Shown here: in pieces, positions 1-8,649 of the stretch
Layout: every line of letters begins with the position of its first letter
Position numbering within the stretch: position 1 is the stretch's first letter
From: Nocardia sp. alder85J
GTDB lineage: Bacteria; Actinomycetota; Actinomycetes; Mycobacteriales; Mycobacteriaceae
DNA: 64,000 bases
Direction of reading: 5' to 3'
Assembly (NCBI RefSeq): GCF_020176955.2
Contig: NZ_JAIUCZ020000016.1
Coordinates: forward strand, 1-64,000
Notes under the pieces: model-generated
What the model saw: only the letters and a program-made list of their open reading frames with translations
The model's database searches: none
What the model was told of the DNA's origin: nothing
Translations under genes and position numbers: made by a program

Positions 1-350
1 CCGGGGGCGGCGCCGGCGGCAGTGGCGGGGGTGGCTACGGCGGTGGCGGCGGTGGCGGCCTGTCCGTCGGCGCCGGCGACCTCGGTGTGGGTGTCGACAG
101 CAACGGCCTCTCGCCGTACGCGGACCCGAACATGTCGCTGCATCTGAAGCCGGGCTCGGTCACCACCAAGCAGGTGCAGACCTACTCCTTCACCGGCACC
201 GACGGCATCACCCAATACGTGGATCACGCGATCTCGATCGACGGCTGCGCCGGCGCGGCGGAGGCGCGGGCCTACACGACGGTGACCATCCACGACAACG
301 TCATGGACGGTTCGCAGACGTTGTGGGGTCAGCCGTTCAGCATCGGCTGA
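1..350 (+). CDS. MspA-family porin-like protein, 3' part only
   Basis: The reading frame (codons from base 3) is open from the window edge, so the start lies upstream. It encodes a long Gly-rich stretch, then a domain ending in LWGQPFSIG. That end resembles the C-terminus of mycobacterial MspA (TYGEPWNMN), and the DHAISIDGC and EARAYTTVTI strands fit the same beta-rich family. MspA proteins form outer (mycolate) membrane channels. The Gly-rich run just before the conserved C-terminal part is unusual and may be a loop insertion. The family call rests on a short C-terminal match, so a generic secreted Gly-rich protein remains possible. The next gene converges on it, leaving 9 bp. Confidence 0.6.
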   Translation, partial: GGGAGGSGGGGYGGGGGGGLSVGAGDLGVGVDSNGLSPYADPNMSLHLKPGSVTTKQVQTYSFTGTDGITQYVDHAISIDGCAGAAEARAYTTVTIHDNVMDGSQTLWGQPFSIG

Positions 351-359
351 CCACCGGAC

Positions 360-1073
360 TCATCCACCGTTCGCGGCGACCGCGTCGCGAACGGTGGTCT
401 CCTGGTCGCCGAGGATCGGATCGGGTTTCCGGACGATCGAGTACACCGCCTTGGTGGCGGCCAGCTGGTCGCGCAGCCAGATCCGGCGGTAGGTGAGGTC
501 GTGCGGCTGGCTGCGATCGGCCACGGCGGTGGTGTCGATGCCGACCGCCCGGCACAGTGCGACCGTGCGCGGCACGCTGAAGTCCTGGGTGAGCACGACG
601 GCCTTGCGGACCCCGAAGATGCGATACGCGCGGGCGCAGGAGTCGTAGGTGTCGAATCCGGCGTAGTCCACCGCGAGTTCCGCCGCGGGGACGCCCTTGC
701 TCATCAGGTACCGGCGCATGGCATTCGGCTCGTCGTAGGACCAGTGCCCGTGATCGCCGCTGAGCAGCAACGCTTTCACCTTGCCGGTCTCCAGCAGGGT
801 GCGGCCGAGTTCCAGCCGCGCGGCCAGATAGGGCGAGGGGGTGCCGTCGCTGTAGACCTCGGCGCCGAGCACCAGGCCCACATCGGCCGGCGGCACGTCC
901 GCCGCGCTGTACTCCCGCCCCGCCGCCCGGGACCGGATCCAGCCGTCCGCGCCCAGCACCACCGCCGCGAGCAGGACGACCAGTACCGTCAGTCCGATCG
1001 CGACACGCCGGATGACAGGTCGCCGTACCCATGTCGTGACCAGGGATCTCGCCCCCGAAACCTTCGAGCCCAC
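360..1073 (-). CDS. SanA/YdcF-family (DUF218) membrane protein
   Basis: The 237-aa product has one N-terminal transmembrane helix (about residues 18-40) followed by a DUF218 domain. Recognisable pieces are VGLVLGAEVYSDGTPSPYLA, LLLSGDHG and the DTYDSCARAYRIFGV segment. E. coli SanA and ElyC of this family affect envelope barrier function and peptidoglycan or lipid-carrier metabolism; the exact reaction is unknown. The GTG at 1073 was chosen because the TM segment follows closely and upstream codons look non-coding; longer versions to 1247 would overlap the divergent methyltransferase. The 103-bp gap to that gene probably holds both promoters. Confidence 0.8.
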   Translation of the reverse strand: MGSKVSGARSLVTTWVRRPVIRRVAIGLTVLVVLLAAVVLGADGWIRSRAAGREYSAADVPPADVGLVLGAEVYSDGTPSPYLAARLELGRTLLETGKVKALLLSGDHGHWSYDEPNAMRRYLMSKGVPAAELAVDYAGFDTYDSCARAYRIFGVRKAVVLTQDFSVPRTVALCRAVGIDTTAVADRSQPHDLTYRRIWLRDQLAATKAVYSIVRKPDPILGDQETTVRDAVAANGG

Positions 1074-1176
1074 CTGTGCAGTCTGCCCGAAATCTCGCGA
1101 GCGCGCGTGTGACGCCGCTGTGAACGTGATGGTGTTCCTGCGCCGGATATGGGTGTTGTGCGAGCACAATGCGGAT

Positions 1177-3138
1177 ATGGATGGCTGGGGTGGGCCAGCG
1201 GTCGACCGGCGAGCGGGCAGGGAGCTCGGCGGCGCCGGTGCGCGCAAGCGGCACGGGCGGCACTACACCCCGGACCGGCTGGCCCGGTTCCTGGCCGACC
1301 GGCTGCTGGCGCATCTGACCCCGGACGGCCCGCTGCGGATCCTGGACCCGGCCTGCGGTGACGGCGAACTACTGCTGGCGGTGCGAGACGCTGCGGCGCA
1401 ACGGTTTCCGGGCCTGCCGGTGCAGGCCACCGGATACGATCTGGACCCGGCGGCGGTGCGGGTGGCGCGCGAGCGCGCCGCAGCCCTGGACGCGCACTGG
1501 CAGGTCGGCGATTTCCTCCGCGCGGCAGCGGAATTGGCGCCGGACCGGTTCGACGTGGTGATCACCAACCCGCCGTACGTGCGGACCCAGCAACTCGGCG
1601 CGCAGACGGCGCGGTTGCTGCGCAGTCGTTTCGGGCTGTCCGGCCGCATCGACCTCACCCATCCCTTCGTCGCCAGCGTGCCGCGGCTGCTGCGGCCCGG
1701 CGGGGTACTCGGATTGCTGTGCGCCAACCGGTTTCTCACCACCAAGGCGGGCGCCAACCTGCGAGCGCTGCTGTGCGGCGAGCTGATCCCGGTGGAGCTC
1801 TACGACCTCGGCGACACCAAACTGTTCGACGCCGCCGTCCTGCCCGCCGTCACCATCGCCGTCCGTCCGCCCCCGTCCCTCACCCGCGCCGAAACCTGCC
1901 GCTACGTCGCCGCGTACGAGAGCGCGCCACCGAGGCCGGGTGCTGCGGAATCGGTGTCGTGCGAATCGAGTTCCGGTGGACCCGGCTCCGATCGTGCGCC
2001 GGATTCCGCCGAGAGCCTCGGCCGGATCGAAACCTCGCATGGTGGAATGCCTTTCGATGCCGCGGGGAACTCTGCCGCAGAGTCGACGCCCGATGCCGGC
2101 CGGCCGGTGGATGCGCTGCCCGGGGCACCGGAGACCGACGACCTGTTCGCGGCGTTGCGGGCCGAGCAGGACACTGTGATCCGGCACGCGGGGCGGGTCA
2201 TCGCGATCACGGTCGGCACTCTGGATTGCGGTGGTGCGGGATCGGCGGCGGCGGCCCGGGATTCGGCGGCGGCGGGCGCACCGGTGCCGCGTCGACGCGG
2301 CGGGGTCGGCACCGAGGGCCCGCCGTGGCGGATGTCGCAGCCGGAGACGGATGCCTGGCTGCGGCGGGTGGGGGCGGGGACCTGGCGGAGTTTCGGTGAG
2401 CTGGCGCGGATCCGGGTGGGGATCAAGACGACCGCGGATCGGGTGTTCATCTCCGATCGCTGGCACGAGTGGCAGCCGGAGCCGGAGGCCGAGTTGCTGT
2501 TCGACCTGCTCACCCATCACGATCTGACCCCGTGGCGGATCACCCGCAGCCGCCCGACCCGGGTGCTCTATCCCTACGATGTCGGCCGGACCCGGCGCAC
2601 CACCGTCGATCTTGCCGAATATCCCTGTGCCGCCGCATATCTGGACGCACACAAGCAGGTGCTGGCCGCGCGGGACTACGTGGTGGGCGGCGGCCGGGAG
2701 TGGTTCGAGATCTGGGTGCCGCAGCGGCCGCACCTGTGGCGGCTGCCGAAGTTGGTGTTCCCGGACATCAGTGTGGCGCCGCGGTTCGCGCTCGACCGCA
2801 GCGGCGCGATCGTCAACGGTGACTGCTACTGGATCTCGCTGCCCGACCTCGGCGGTCCGGACGCCGGGACCGACCGGCTGGCGTATCTGCTGATGGGCGT
2901 GGCCAATTCGGCGCTGGGACTGCGATTCTACGACGCGGTCTGCGGCAATCGGCTGTACTCCGGGCGGCGGCGCTGGATCACCCAGTACGTCGGGCGGCTG
3001 CCGGTGCCGGATCCGTTCACCCCGGCCGCCGAGGCGCTGACCGGGCTGGTCCGCGATCTCGTCGACGGCGCCGATCCGGATCCGCAACTGCTCGACGAAT
3101 TGGTCGCGGCGGCCTTCGCGGTGCCCGGCCCGCGGTGA
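1177..3138 (+). CDS. N6-adenine DNA methyltransferase, solitary
   Basis: The 653-aa protein has a class I SAM methyltransferase core. The SAM-binding motif is DPACGDGE (57-64), an acidic strand end is YDLD (87-90), and the catalytic NPPY is at 131-134, the signature of gamma-type N6-adenine enzymes such as TaqI and Eco57I. A target-recognition-like C-terminus follows about residue 400 (WFEIWVPQRP, GDCYWISLPD). Residues about 247-381 are Ser/Ala/Gly/Pro-rich low complexity and appear inserted between catalytic and recognition halves. The ATG at 1177 precedes the first conserved block by 28 residues. No endonuclease, helicase or specificity subunit lies nearby, so it may be an orphan epigenetic methyltransferase. 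The target site cannot be read from the sequence. Confidence 0.88.
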   Translation: MDGWGGPAVDRRAGRELGGAGARKRHGRHYTPDRLARFLADRLLAHLTPDGPLRILDPACGDGELLLAVRDAAAQRFPGLPVQATGYDLDPAAVRVARERAAALDAHWQVGDFLRAAAELAPDRFDVVITNPPYVRTQQLGAQTARLLRSRFGLSGRIDLTHPFVASVPRLLRPGGVLGLLCANRFLTTKAGANLRALLCGELIPVELYDLGDTKLFDAAVLPAVTIAVRPPPSLTRAETCRYVAAYESAPPRPGAAESVSCESSSGGPGSDRAPDSAESLGRIETSHGGMPFDAAGNSAAESTPDAGRPVDALPGAPETDDLFAALRAEQDTVIRHAGRVIAITVGTLDCGGAGSAAAARDSAAAGAPVPRRRGGVGTEGPPWRMSQPETDAWLRRVGAGTWRSFGELARIRVGIKTTADRVFISDRWHEWQPEPEAELLFDLLTHHDLTPWRITRSRPTRVLYPYDVGRTRRTTVDLAEYPCAAAYLDAHKQVLAARDYVVGGGREWFEIWVPQRPHLWRLPKLVFPDISVAPRFALDRSGAIVNGDCYWISLPDLGGPDAGTDRLAYLLMGVANSALGLRFYDAVCGNRLYSGRRRWITQYVGRLPVPDPFTPAAEALTGLVRDLVDGADPDPQLLDELVAAAFAVPGPR

Positions 3139-3187
3139 TCGCCGGGCCGCCGGAAACCGGTGTGCGGCCGGTCGAGTCGCGGCTCCC

Positions 3188-3274
3188 GGGACATCGCGCT
3201 CAGGCGGAGCGCGCGCGGGACACGGCGCTCAGGCGACGCGCGCGCGGCACACGGCGCTCAGGCGACGCGCACGC
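3188..3274. repeat. 29-bp direct tandem repeat, three copies
   Basis: Copies lie at 3188-3216, 3217-3245 and 3246-3274, each containing GGCGCTCAGGCG or a close variant. The third copy contains the stop codon and last codons of the TetR gene, so copies 1 and 2 look like tandem duplications of that gene's 3' end. Confidence 0.85.
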
Positions 3275-3902
3275 CGACCATGGGAAGCAGGGTGCGGCGG
3301 GCGAATTCGCGGGCGGCGGATTCGTCGCGCAGCGGGATCAGGCCGTCGGGGGTCAGCATCAGCGATTGCGCGAGCCGGGCCAGCACCTCCGCGACCAGGT
3401 CGGCGTCGAACCGCAGCGAGCTGTCGGCCTGTTGCAGGCCGCGCAGTTTGCCCGCCAGATAGAGACGGCCGACCTCGAGCACCGGGCCGCCGTCGACGGT
3501 CAGCCGCGGCAGGATCAGCTCCGGCTCGGTGCGCAGTAGTCGTTGCAGCAGTTCGTTGCGGGCCAGCAGGGTGGTGAACGAGGCGAAGATCTCCACCAAC
3601 TGGTCCACGCTCGACACCTCGGATCCGCCCTGGGCGCCGGTGATCCTGGCGGCGCGCTCCTCGATGGCGGCCACGAAGCGCTGCGCCTCCCGCACCCCGA
3701 CCGCCTCGACCAGATCGTTCTTGGACTCGAAACGCCGATACAGGGTGGCGGGGCTGATGCCGGCGCGCCGTGCGATCTCGCCCATGCTGGTGCGCTTGAT
3801 CCCGAAGTCGAGGAATGCCGACAGCGCGCTCTCCAGCAGCTGTTCGCCATCGGCCCGTGGCTTCTCCAGAATGCGAGCCAGGATGGGTGGAACGGTCGGC
3901 AT
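3258..3902 (-). CDS. TetR-family transcriptional regulator
   Basis: The 214-aa protein has an N-terminal TetR helix-turn-helix at about residues 25-70 (MGEIARRAGISPATLYRRF, then ESKNDLVEAV). The helical C-terminal ligand domain is not diagnostic. The ATG at 3902 is preceded at 3906-3909 by GGAG on the coding strand. A 17-bp palindrome at 3959-3975 upstream suggests autoregulation. It may act on the small gene and the carbonic-anhydrase or acyl-CoA ligase genes upstream on the same strand, but that is inference. Its last codons lie in the third copy of a 29-bp tandem repeat. Confidence 0.9.
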   Translation of the reverse strand: MPTVPPILARILEKPRADGEQLLESALSAFLDFGIKRTSMGEIARRAGISPATLYRRFESKNDLVEAVGVREAQRFVAAIEERAARITGAQGGSEVSSVDQLVEIFASFTTLLARNELLQRLLRTEPELILPRLTVDGGPVLEVGRLYLAGKLRGLQQADSSLRFDADLVAEVLARLAQSLMLTPDGLIPLRDESAAREFARRTLLPMVGVRVA

Positions 3903-3958
3903 CGAGTCTCCAAGTCGAATTCGGTCCGCGCGGGGCAGTGCCCGGTGCGGAAGCGTGT

Positions 3959-3975
3959 CGATGATTATCTCATCG
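3959..3975. promoter_or_regulatory. Candidate TetR operator palindrome
   Basis: CGATGA-TTATC-TCATCG is a perfect inverted repeat with an AT-rich centre in otherwise GC-rich DNA. It lies 57 bp upstream of the tetR start. On the tetR coding strand it contains GATAAT, a plausible -10 element, so a bound dimer would block the promoter. Confidence 0.55.
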
Positions 3976-4018
3976 GCTCGCGACCGGTCCGGGGGACGAG
4001 TGCCCGGTGCGGTGCGGA

Positions 4019-4213
4019 TCAGGGCTGGGCGGCGACGTTCAGATCGAACGCGACCATCTCCCGCTCGATCGCGTTGGCCGCGAAGTCGATGCCCCGCGCA
4101 CGCAATTCGTGGACCCGGCACCGCAGCGCCTCGATGCCGCCGGGCTGCGCCGCGATGTCGGCGACGCTGATCCGCCCGGCGGGCCGGTGCATACCGGACT
4201 GCTCGTACGCCAC
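4019..4213 (-). CDS. Hypothetical 64-aa protein
   Basis: A small gene starting with GTG at 4213 and preceded by a near-perfect Shine-Dalgarno, AGGAGGT (coding strand, complement of 4221-4227), about 7 nt away. The product begins VAYEQSG, has no membrane segment and looks helical (a GGIEALRCRVHELRARGIDF segment). I do not recognise a family. It lies 116 bp upstream of the TetR gene on the same strand and may be co-transcribed. The RBS is the main support. Confidence 0.55.
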   Translation of the reverse strand: MAYEQSGMHRPAGRISVADIAAQPGGIEALRCRVHELRARGIDFAANAIEREMVAFDLNVAAQP

Positions 4214-4365
4214 CGTGGATACCTCCTGCTCACCCGCACACGCACCCGGACACCGCGCGGGCTCGTATCGCGCGTGCGCCGAACCGGAATTATCGACGCT
4301 GTACCGGGCACGTTGGCGAAAATGTTAACAAAATGTATCCTGCCCGCCGTGTGATGTGGGCTCTC

Positions 4366-4881
4366 TCACACCACCTCGGCCCCGCGGTGCACGCCGATGT
4401 TGTGCAGGTAGACAGCCGCATTGAGTTTGATGCGATCGATCTCGGCGGGGCCCAGTTCCCGGCGCACCTTGCCGGGCACCCCGGCCACCAGCGAGCCGGG
4501 CGGGATCTGCGCACCCTCCGGGATCAGCGCGTTGGCGGCGATCAGGCTGCCGGTGCCGATCACGGCGCCGTTGAGCACCGTCGCCCCCATGCCGATCAGC
4601 ACGTCGTCCTCGATCGTGCAGCCGTGCAGGATCGCGTTGTGCCCCACCGACACCCCGGCGCCGATGACGAGGGGGAAGCCGGGGTCGGCGTGCAGGGCAC
4701 AGCCGTCCTGGATGTTCGTGCGGGCGCCGATCGTGATGGCCTCCACGTCGGCCCGGACCACCGCGCCGTACCAGATGCCGACCTCGGCAGCCAGCCGCAC
4801 CCGGCCGATCACGGTCGAGTTCGGCGCCAGCCACGCCGTCTCGTCGACCTCCGGCGCGAATTCACCCAATCTGATCCTCAT
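4366..4881 (-). CDS. Gamma-carbonic-anhydrase-like left-handed beta-helix protein
   Basis: The 171-aa protein consists of hexapeptide repeats typical of the left-handed beta-helix fold (IGARTN, IGAGVS, IGMGAT, IGTGSL). Three histidines, H64, H81 and H86, sit at the spacing of the zinc ligands of gamma carbonic anhydrases (ALHADPG, GHNAILHG). Actinobacterial members are annotated as gamma-CA-family proteins with unproven CO2-hydration activity; other hexapeptide acyltransferase-like roles remain possible. The length fits the family. It follows the acyl-CoA ligase by 38 bp on the same strand, so the two may be an operon. Confidence 0.87.
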   Translation of the reverse strand: MRIRLGEFAPEVDETAWLAPNSTVIGRVRLAAEVGIWYGAVVRADVEAITIGARTNIQDGCALHADPGFPLVIGAGVSVGHNAILHGCTIEDDVLIGMGATVLNGAVIGTGSLIAANALIPEGAQIPPGSLVAGVPGKVRRELGPAEIDRIKLNAAVYLHNIGVHRGAEVV

Positions 4882-4919
4882 GCGCCGACCCTAACCGGGC
4901 CCGGATCCGGCGCGGACGG

Positions 4920-6470
4920 TCACCCGGCGGTGCCGTCCGGGGCGGGCACGTACTCCGCGCGCAACAGATGTTTGCGCAGTTTGCCGGCGTCGTCGCGCGG
5001 GAGACCGTCGGTGATCCGAATCGTGGTGGGATGCTTGAACTTCGCCAGTTCCCCGTGCAGCGCGGCGGTCACGGCCTCGGCGGTGAGCGTGGCGCCGGGG
5101 CGCGGGACGATGTGCGCGGCAACGGCTTCGCCGAGATCACCGTCGGGGATGCCGAACACCGCGACGTCCTCGACGCCGGGAATCGCCATGACGGCGTGCT
5201 CGATCTCGGCCGGGTAGATGTTCACCCCGCCGCGGATGACGATCTCCGCGGATCGGCCGGTGAGATAGAGGTATCCGGATTCGTCCAGATAACCGGTGTC
5301 GCCGACGGACAACAGCCCCGGCACCGGACCCGCGGGCGCCTCGGCGCGGCCGAGGTAGTGGAAGCCGGGCCAGTAGTCGGCGCCGCGCACGTACACGTCG
5401 CCGATCTCACCCGGCGGCAGCGGCCGTCCGTCGGCGGCGGCGACCAGCACCGCCGAGCCGTCGGCGGGCCGGCCCACGCTGCCCGGATGGTCGAGCCATT
5501 CGTCGGCGCCGATCCAGGTGATCGTGCCCGCCTCGGTGCAGCCGTAGAACTCGCGCAGGGCGGTCCCGAACCACGCGATGGCCGCGCGCTTGACCGCGGG
5601 CGGGCACGGCGCCGACGAATGGATCAGATGGGTCAGGCTGGACACGTCGTAGTCCGCGCGGACCGCCGCGGGCAGCGACAGCAGCCGCGACAGCATGGTC
5701 GGCACGACCTTCGCCTGGGTGATCCGATCCCGCTGCACGTGCTCGAGGAACCGCCGCGGGTCGAACCGCGGCATGATGGTGATCGAGGCGCCGATCCGCA
5801 GCGCCAGCACCGCAACCACATTCGGGCTGGTGTGGTAGAGCGGCCCGGCCACCAGCACCTCGGCGTGCGGGGTGAGGCCCATCCGGGTCGCGGTCGCGCC
5901 CGCGACGGCCAGCAACTGCTCGGCGGTCAGCCGCTCGCGGACAACGCCTTTCGGACGCCCGGTGGTGCCGGAGGTGTAGATCAGGCCCATCGAGTCGGCG
6001 ATCGCGCCCTCGACGGGTCCGAGCGGTTCGGGATGGGCGGCGATCAGATCCGCGAGCAGCCGGTGGCGGCCGGTCGGCCGGGCGAGTGCGGCGTCCAGGC
6101 CGGCCTCGGCGAGCAGTTCCGGCGGCATCGCGGCCTCCACCAGTTCGGCTGTGCCGCCCGCGATGTCGAGCGCGCGCTCGACGATGCCGACGAATTCGGT
6201 GTGCACGACGATCATTCGCGGACGGCTGTCGGCGAGGACGTGCGCCACCTCCGGGGCCTGCCATCCGGTGTTGATCGGCACCGGATTGGCGCCGACCGCC
6301 GCGACCGCCAGCGACACCTCCAGGAACTCGATGTCGTTGCGCAGCAGCACCGCCACCCGGACGCCGCGCTCGGCGCCGGTGGCCGCCAGCGCCGCGGCCA
6401 GCCGTCCCGCCCGCACGTGCATCTCGTGCTGCTGCCGAATCCTGGTGCCGCACCGCACAACCGCGCTCAT
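4920..6470 (-). CDS. AMP-dependent acyl-CoA ligase (FadD-like)
   Basis: The 516-aa ANL-superfamily enzyme has the P-loop LIYTSGTTGRPKG, the FYGCTEAG motif, the hinge YLTGRSAEIVIRGGVNIYP and a C-terminal catalytic lysine in GKLRK. It should activate a carboxylic acid as acyl-AMP and pass it to CoA; the substrate cannot be read. The N-terminus is slightly shorter than usual (it begins close to the RAGRLAAAL block), so translation might start elsewhere, but the ATG at 6470 is the only good candidate. It lies directly upstream of the gamma-CA-like gene. Confidence 0.88.
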   Translation of the reverse strand: MSAVVRCGTRIRQQHEMHVRAGRLAAALAATGAERGVRVAVLLRNDIEFLEVSLAVAAVGANPVPINTGWQAPEVAHVLADSRPRMIVVHTEFVGIVERALDIAGGTAELVEAAMPPELLAEAGLDAALARPTGRHRLLADLIAAHPEPLGPVEGAIADSMGLIYTSGTTGRPKGVVRERLTAEQLLAVAGATATRMGLTPHAEVLVAGPLYHTSPNVVAVLALRIGASITIMPRFDPRRFLEHVQRDRITQAKVVPTMLSRLLSLPAAVRADYDVSSLTHLIHSSAPCPPAVKRAAIAWFGTALREFYGCTEAGTITWIGADEWLDHPGSVGRPADGSAVLVAAADGRPLPPGEIGDVYVRGADYWPGFHYLGRAEAPAGPVPGLLSVGDTGYLDESGYLYLTGRSAEIVIRGGVNIYPAEIEHAVMAIPGVEDVAVFGIPDGDLGEAVAAHIVPRPGATLTAEAVTAALHGELAKFKHPTTIRITDGLPRDDAGKLRKHLLRAEYVPAPDGTAG

Positions 6471-6607
6471 GCAGGGCAGTCTGCCACGGCATCGTGCGCG
6501 GATGCCGCCGGGGCGCGGGACAATTCCCGCGGGTGGTGCGCGCCGTGATCTACACTCGCAGCCGGACGCTCGGGGGCTCCGGAGAGCGGTCGCGGGAGGG
6601 AAATGTT

Positions 6608-7609
6608 GTGTGGTACTTGATCGATGCCGCGCGACCAGACCGTGTCGTCCGGCACATCCCCGGTGAGGGAACGGCGCGGGAGCGTTCGCTGCACCGTGCC
6701 GTCCGCCCGGGTTTCCTCACCGCACTGGCCGAGATCGCCATCGCCGAGGCGATGGATTCGGCCGCGGTCCGCATCCGGCGGGCGCTCATCCGCGGGCAGC
6801 GCTTCGAGGTGGTCGCGGTGCCGGTGGCCGGTCATGACGGCGTGGTGGCCGCCGTGCGGCTGTGGGTCGGCGCGAACGGAGCGCCGCGCGACGAGCCGCC
6901 GCCGATGGACACGTTCGTCTGGCAGGGCCGGCAGTGGACGTTGTGGAGCAGCGGCGCCGGTGGCGCGATGCTGCCCGCCGGACATCCGCTGCTGCACGGC
7001 GCCTGGTTCCTGTCGCGGGTGCTGGAGTGCGAGGGCCGGGACCGGTTGATCGCGGCCGCACTGGAACCCGAGCCGGGCACCGCCTGGGAGGGGCCGATGC
7101 GGGTGCTGACCGCGGGCCACGGCATCGCCCGGGTGTACGGCTATTTCCGGTACCACGCTCCCGATCGGCTGCGCGGCCTGCTGCTCCAGATGCACACCGA
7201 ACCCGAGGTGCTGCCGGCTCACCACCACGACACCACCGCGACCCTGCTCGGCGGTACCACCGCACTGATCGACCTGCGCACCATGCAGATCATCGAATGG
7301 CTGACCCCGCCGCTGCCCGGCATCGCCTGGCGGCACCATCCGGCCTCCGCCCCGGTCGCGCCGCCGGACCTGCCGGAGTACAACCTGCTGACCACGCAGA
7401 TCGTCCACCCGGACGATCTGCGGCTCTATCTGCGGGAGGTGGCCGAGCTGGCCGACGGCCGGCGGGAATCCGGCCACGCGGTGGTGCGGTTGCTGACCAC
7501 CGACCGCGACTGGCTGCCGGTCGAGTTGTATGCCGTACGGCATCCCGAAGGTCCCGGACGGTTCCTGACCTGCCTCATCCAGCCCGTGGGGGATGTGCTG
7601 CGCCCCTGA
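6608..7609 (+). CDS. Conserved actinobacterial protein, possible GAF/PAS-type sensor
   Basis: The 333-aa product starts at GTG 6608, with GGAGGG at 6595-6600 as RBS. I do not recognise it firmly. An N-terminal half (about 1-150, with DAARPDRVVRHIPGEG and a mixed alpha/beta pattern) and a C-terminal half (about 160-325, ARVYGYFRYHAPDRLRGLL, then ETHMQ-like and PDLPEYNLL segments) suggest two small sensor-like domains such as PAS or GAF. There are no membrane segments. It precedes the ECF41 sigma gene by 97 bp on the same strand, so a regulatory partnership is possible but unproven. Confidence 0.8.
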   Translation: MWYLIDAARPDRVVRHIPGEGTARERSLHRAVRPGFLTALAEIAIAEAMDSAAVRIRRALIRGQRFEVVAVPVAGHDGVVAAVRLWVGANGAPRDEPPPMDTFVWQGRQWTLWSSGAGGAMLPAGHPLLHGAWFLSRVLECEGRDRLIAAALEPEPGTAWEGPMRVLTAGHGIARVYGYFRYHAPDRLRGLLLQMHTEPEVLPAHHHDTTATLLGGTTALIDLRTMQIIEWLTPPLPGIAWRHHPASAPVAPPDLPEYNLLTTQIVHPDDLRLYLREVAELADGRRESGHAVVRLLTTDRDWLPVELYAVRHPEGPGRFLTCLIQPVGDVLRP

Positions 7610-7706
7610 TCCGCACCGCCTGTCACAGTCACCGTCGCGGCGTCGTCATCATGGTGACAGGATCCGCCCGGCCTCGGGCGGATCGACCGCGGGAGAGGAC
7701 GTGGCC

Positions 7707-8633
7707 GTGACCGAGCCGGTATCGGGCGACATGGACCAGGCGGACCTGGCGCGCCGCTTCGAGGAACAACGTCCCTACCTGCGCCGGCTGGCCTACAGCA
7801 CGCTCGGCAGCCTCAGCGACGCCGACGACGTGGTGCAGGAGGCCTGGCTGCGGTTGCAGCGCTGGCACGACAGCGCGACCGGCCCGGACCGGATCGACAA
7901 TCTGCGGGCCTGGCTGAGCACCGTCACCGGCCGCCTGGCGCTGGATCAGCTCGGGTCCGCCCGCGCGCGCCGCGAACAGTACGTCGGCGAGTGGCTGCCG
8001 GAGCCGGAGGTGACCGTCCAGAACGACCCGGCCGACCGGATCACCCAGGACGAGCGGGTGACGACCGCGCTGCTGCTGGTGCTGGAGTCGCTGTCACCGG
8101 CCGAGCGCACCGCGTTCGTGTTGCAGGACGTGTTCGGCATGTCCGGCCCGGAGGTGGCCGAGGTGGTGGGCCGCACCCCGGCCGCGGTGCGGCAGTTGGC
8201 CTCCCGGGCCCGCAGGCACGTGGAGGCGGGCACGCCGCGGTTCCCGGTCAGCCGCGACGAACAGGAACAGGTGGTGTCCGCGTTCGCGCTGGCCTGGCGG
8301 TCCGGCGATCTGTCCGCGCTGCTGAACGTGCTGGACGAGAACGTCGTACTGACCGCCGACGGGGGCGGCAAGGTGCCCGCGATCCGGCGGCCGGTCAGCG
8401 GCGCCGAGTTGGTCGCGAAGATGTTCTTCGGCTGGTACCGGGCAGGGGCGAACGCCTCGGGCCGCAGCGTGCTGGTCAACGGCCGGCCCGGCCTGGTGGT
8501 GTTCGACGGTTCCCACCTCGGGGTGATGTCGTTCACCGTCGACGACGGCCGGGTGACCGCGATCCAGATCGTGCGCAATCCCGATAAATTGCGCGAGCTG
8601 CCCGAACCGTGGCAGCCGGACTGGTTCCTGTGA
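7707..8633 (+). CDS. ECF41 (SigJ-type) RNA polymerase sigma factor
   Basis: The 308-aa protein has sigma region 2 (RRLAYSTLGSLSDADDVVQE, about 25-45), sigma region 4 (about 110-165, SPAERTAFVLQDVFGMSG) and a C-terminal SnoaL-like domain. The ECF41 hallmarks are present: the WLPEP linker, the DGGGK motif (about 220) and NPDKL near the end. In this group the C-terminal domain controls sigma activity in place of a separate anti-sigma factor. GTG 7707 is best spaced from GGAGAGG (7692-7698); GTG 7701 is also in frame. ECF41 genes are usually next to a small COE-type gene (carboxymuconolactone decarboxylase, oxidoreductase or epimerase); none is adjacent here. Confidence 0.92.
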   Translation: MTEPVSGDMDQADLARRFEEQRPYLRRLAYSTLGSLSDADDVVQEAWLRLQRWHDSATGPDRIDNLRAWLSTVTGRLALDQLGSARARREQYVGEWLPEPEVTVQNDPADRITQDERVTTALLLVLESLSPAERTAFVLQDVFGMSGPEVAEVVGRTPAAVRQLASRARRHVEAGTPRFPVSRDEQEQVVSAFALAWRSGDLSALLNVLDENVVLTADGGGKVPAIRRPVSGAELVAKMFFGWYRAGANASGRSVLVNGRPGLVVFDGSHLGVMSFTVDDGRVTAIQIVRNPDKLRELPEPWQPDWFL

Positions 8634-8649
8634 CCGCCGGCCGCGCGGC

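Noticed and set aside
1369..3087. Minus-strand frame opposite the methyltransferase
   Set aside because: Plus-strand NPPY and SAM motifs are decisive; this is an antisense shadow.
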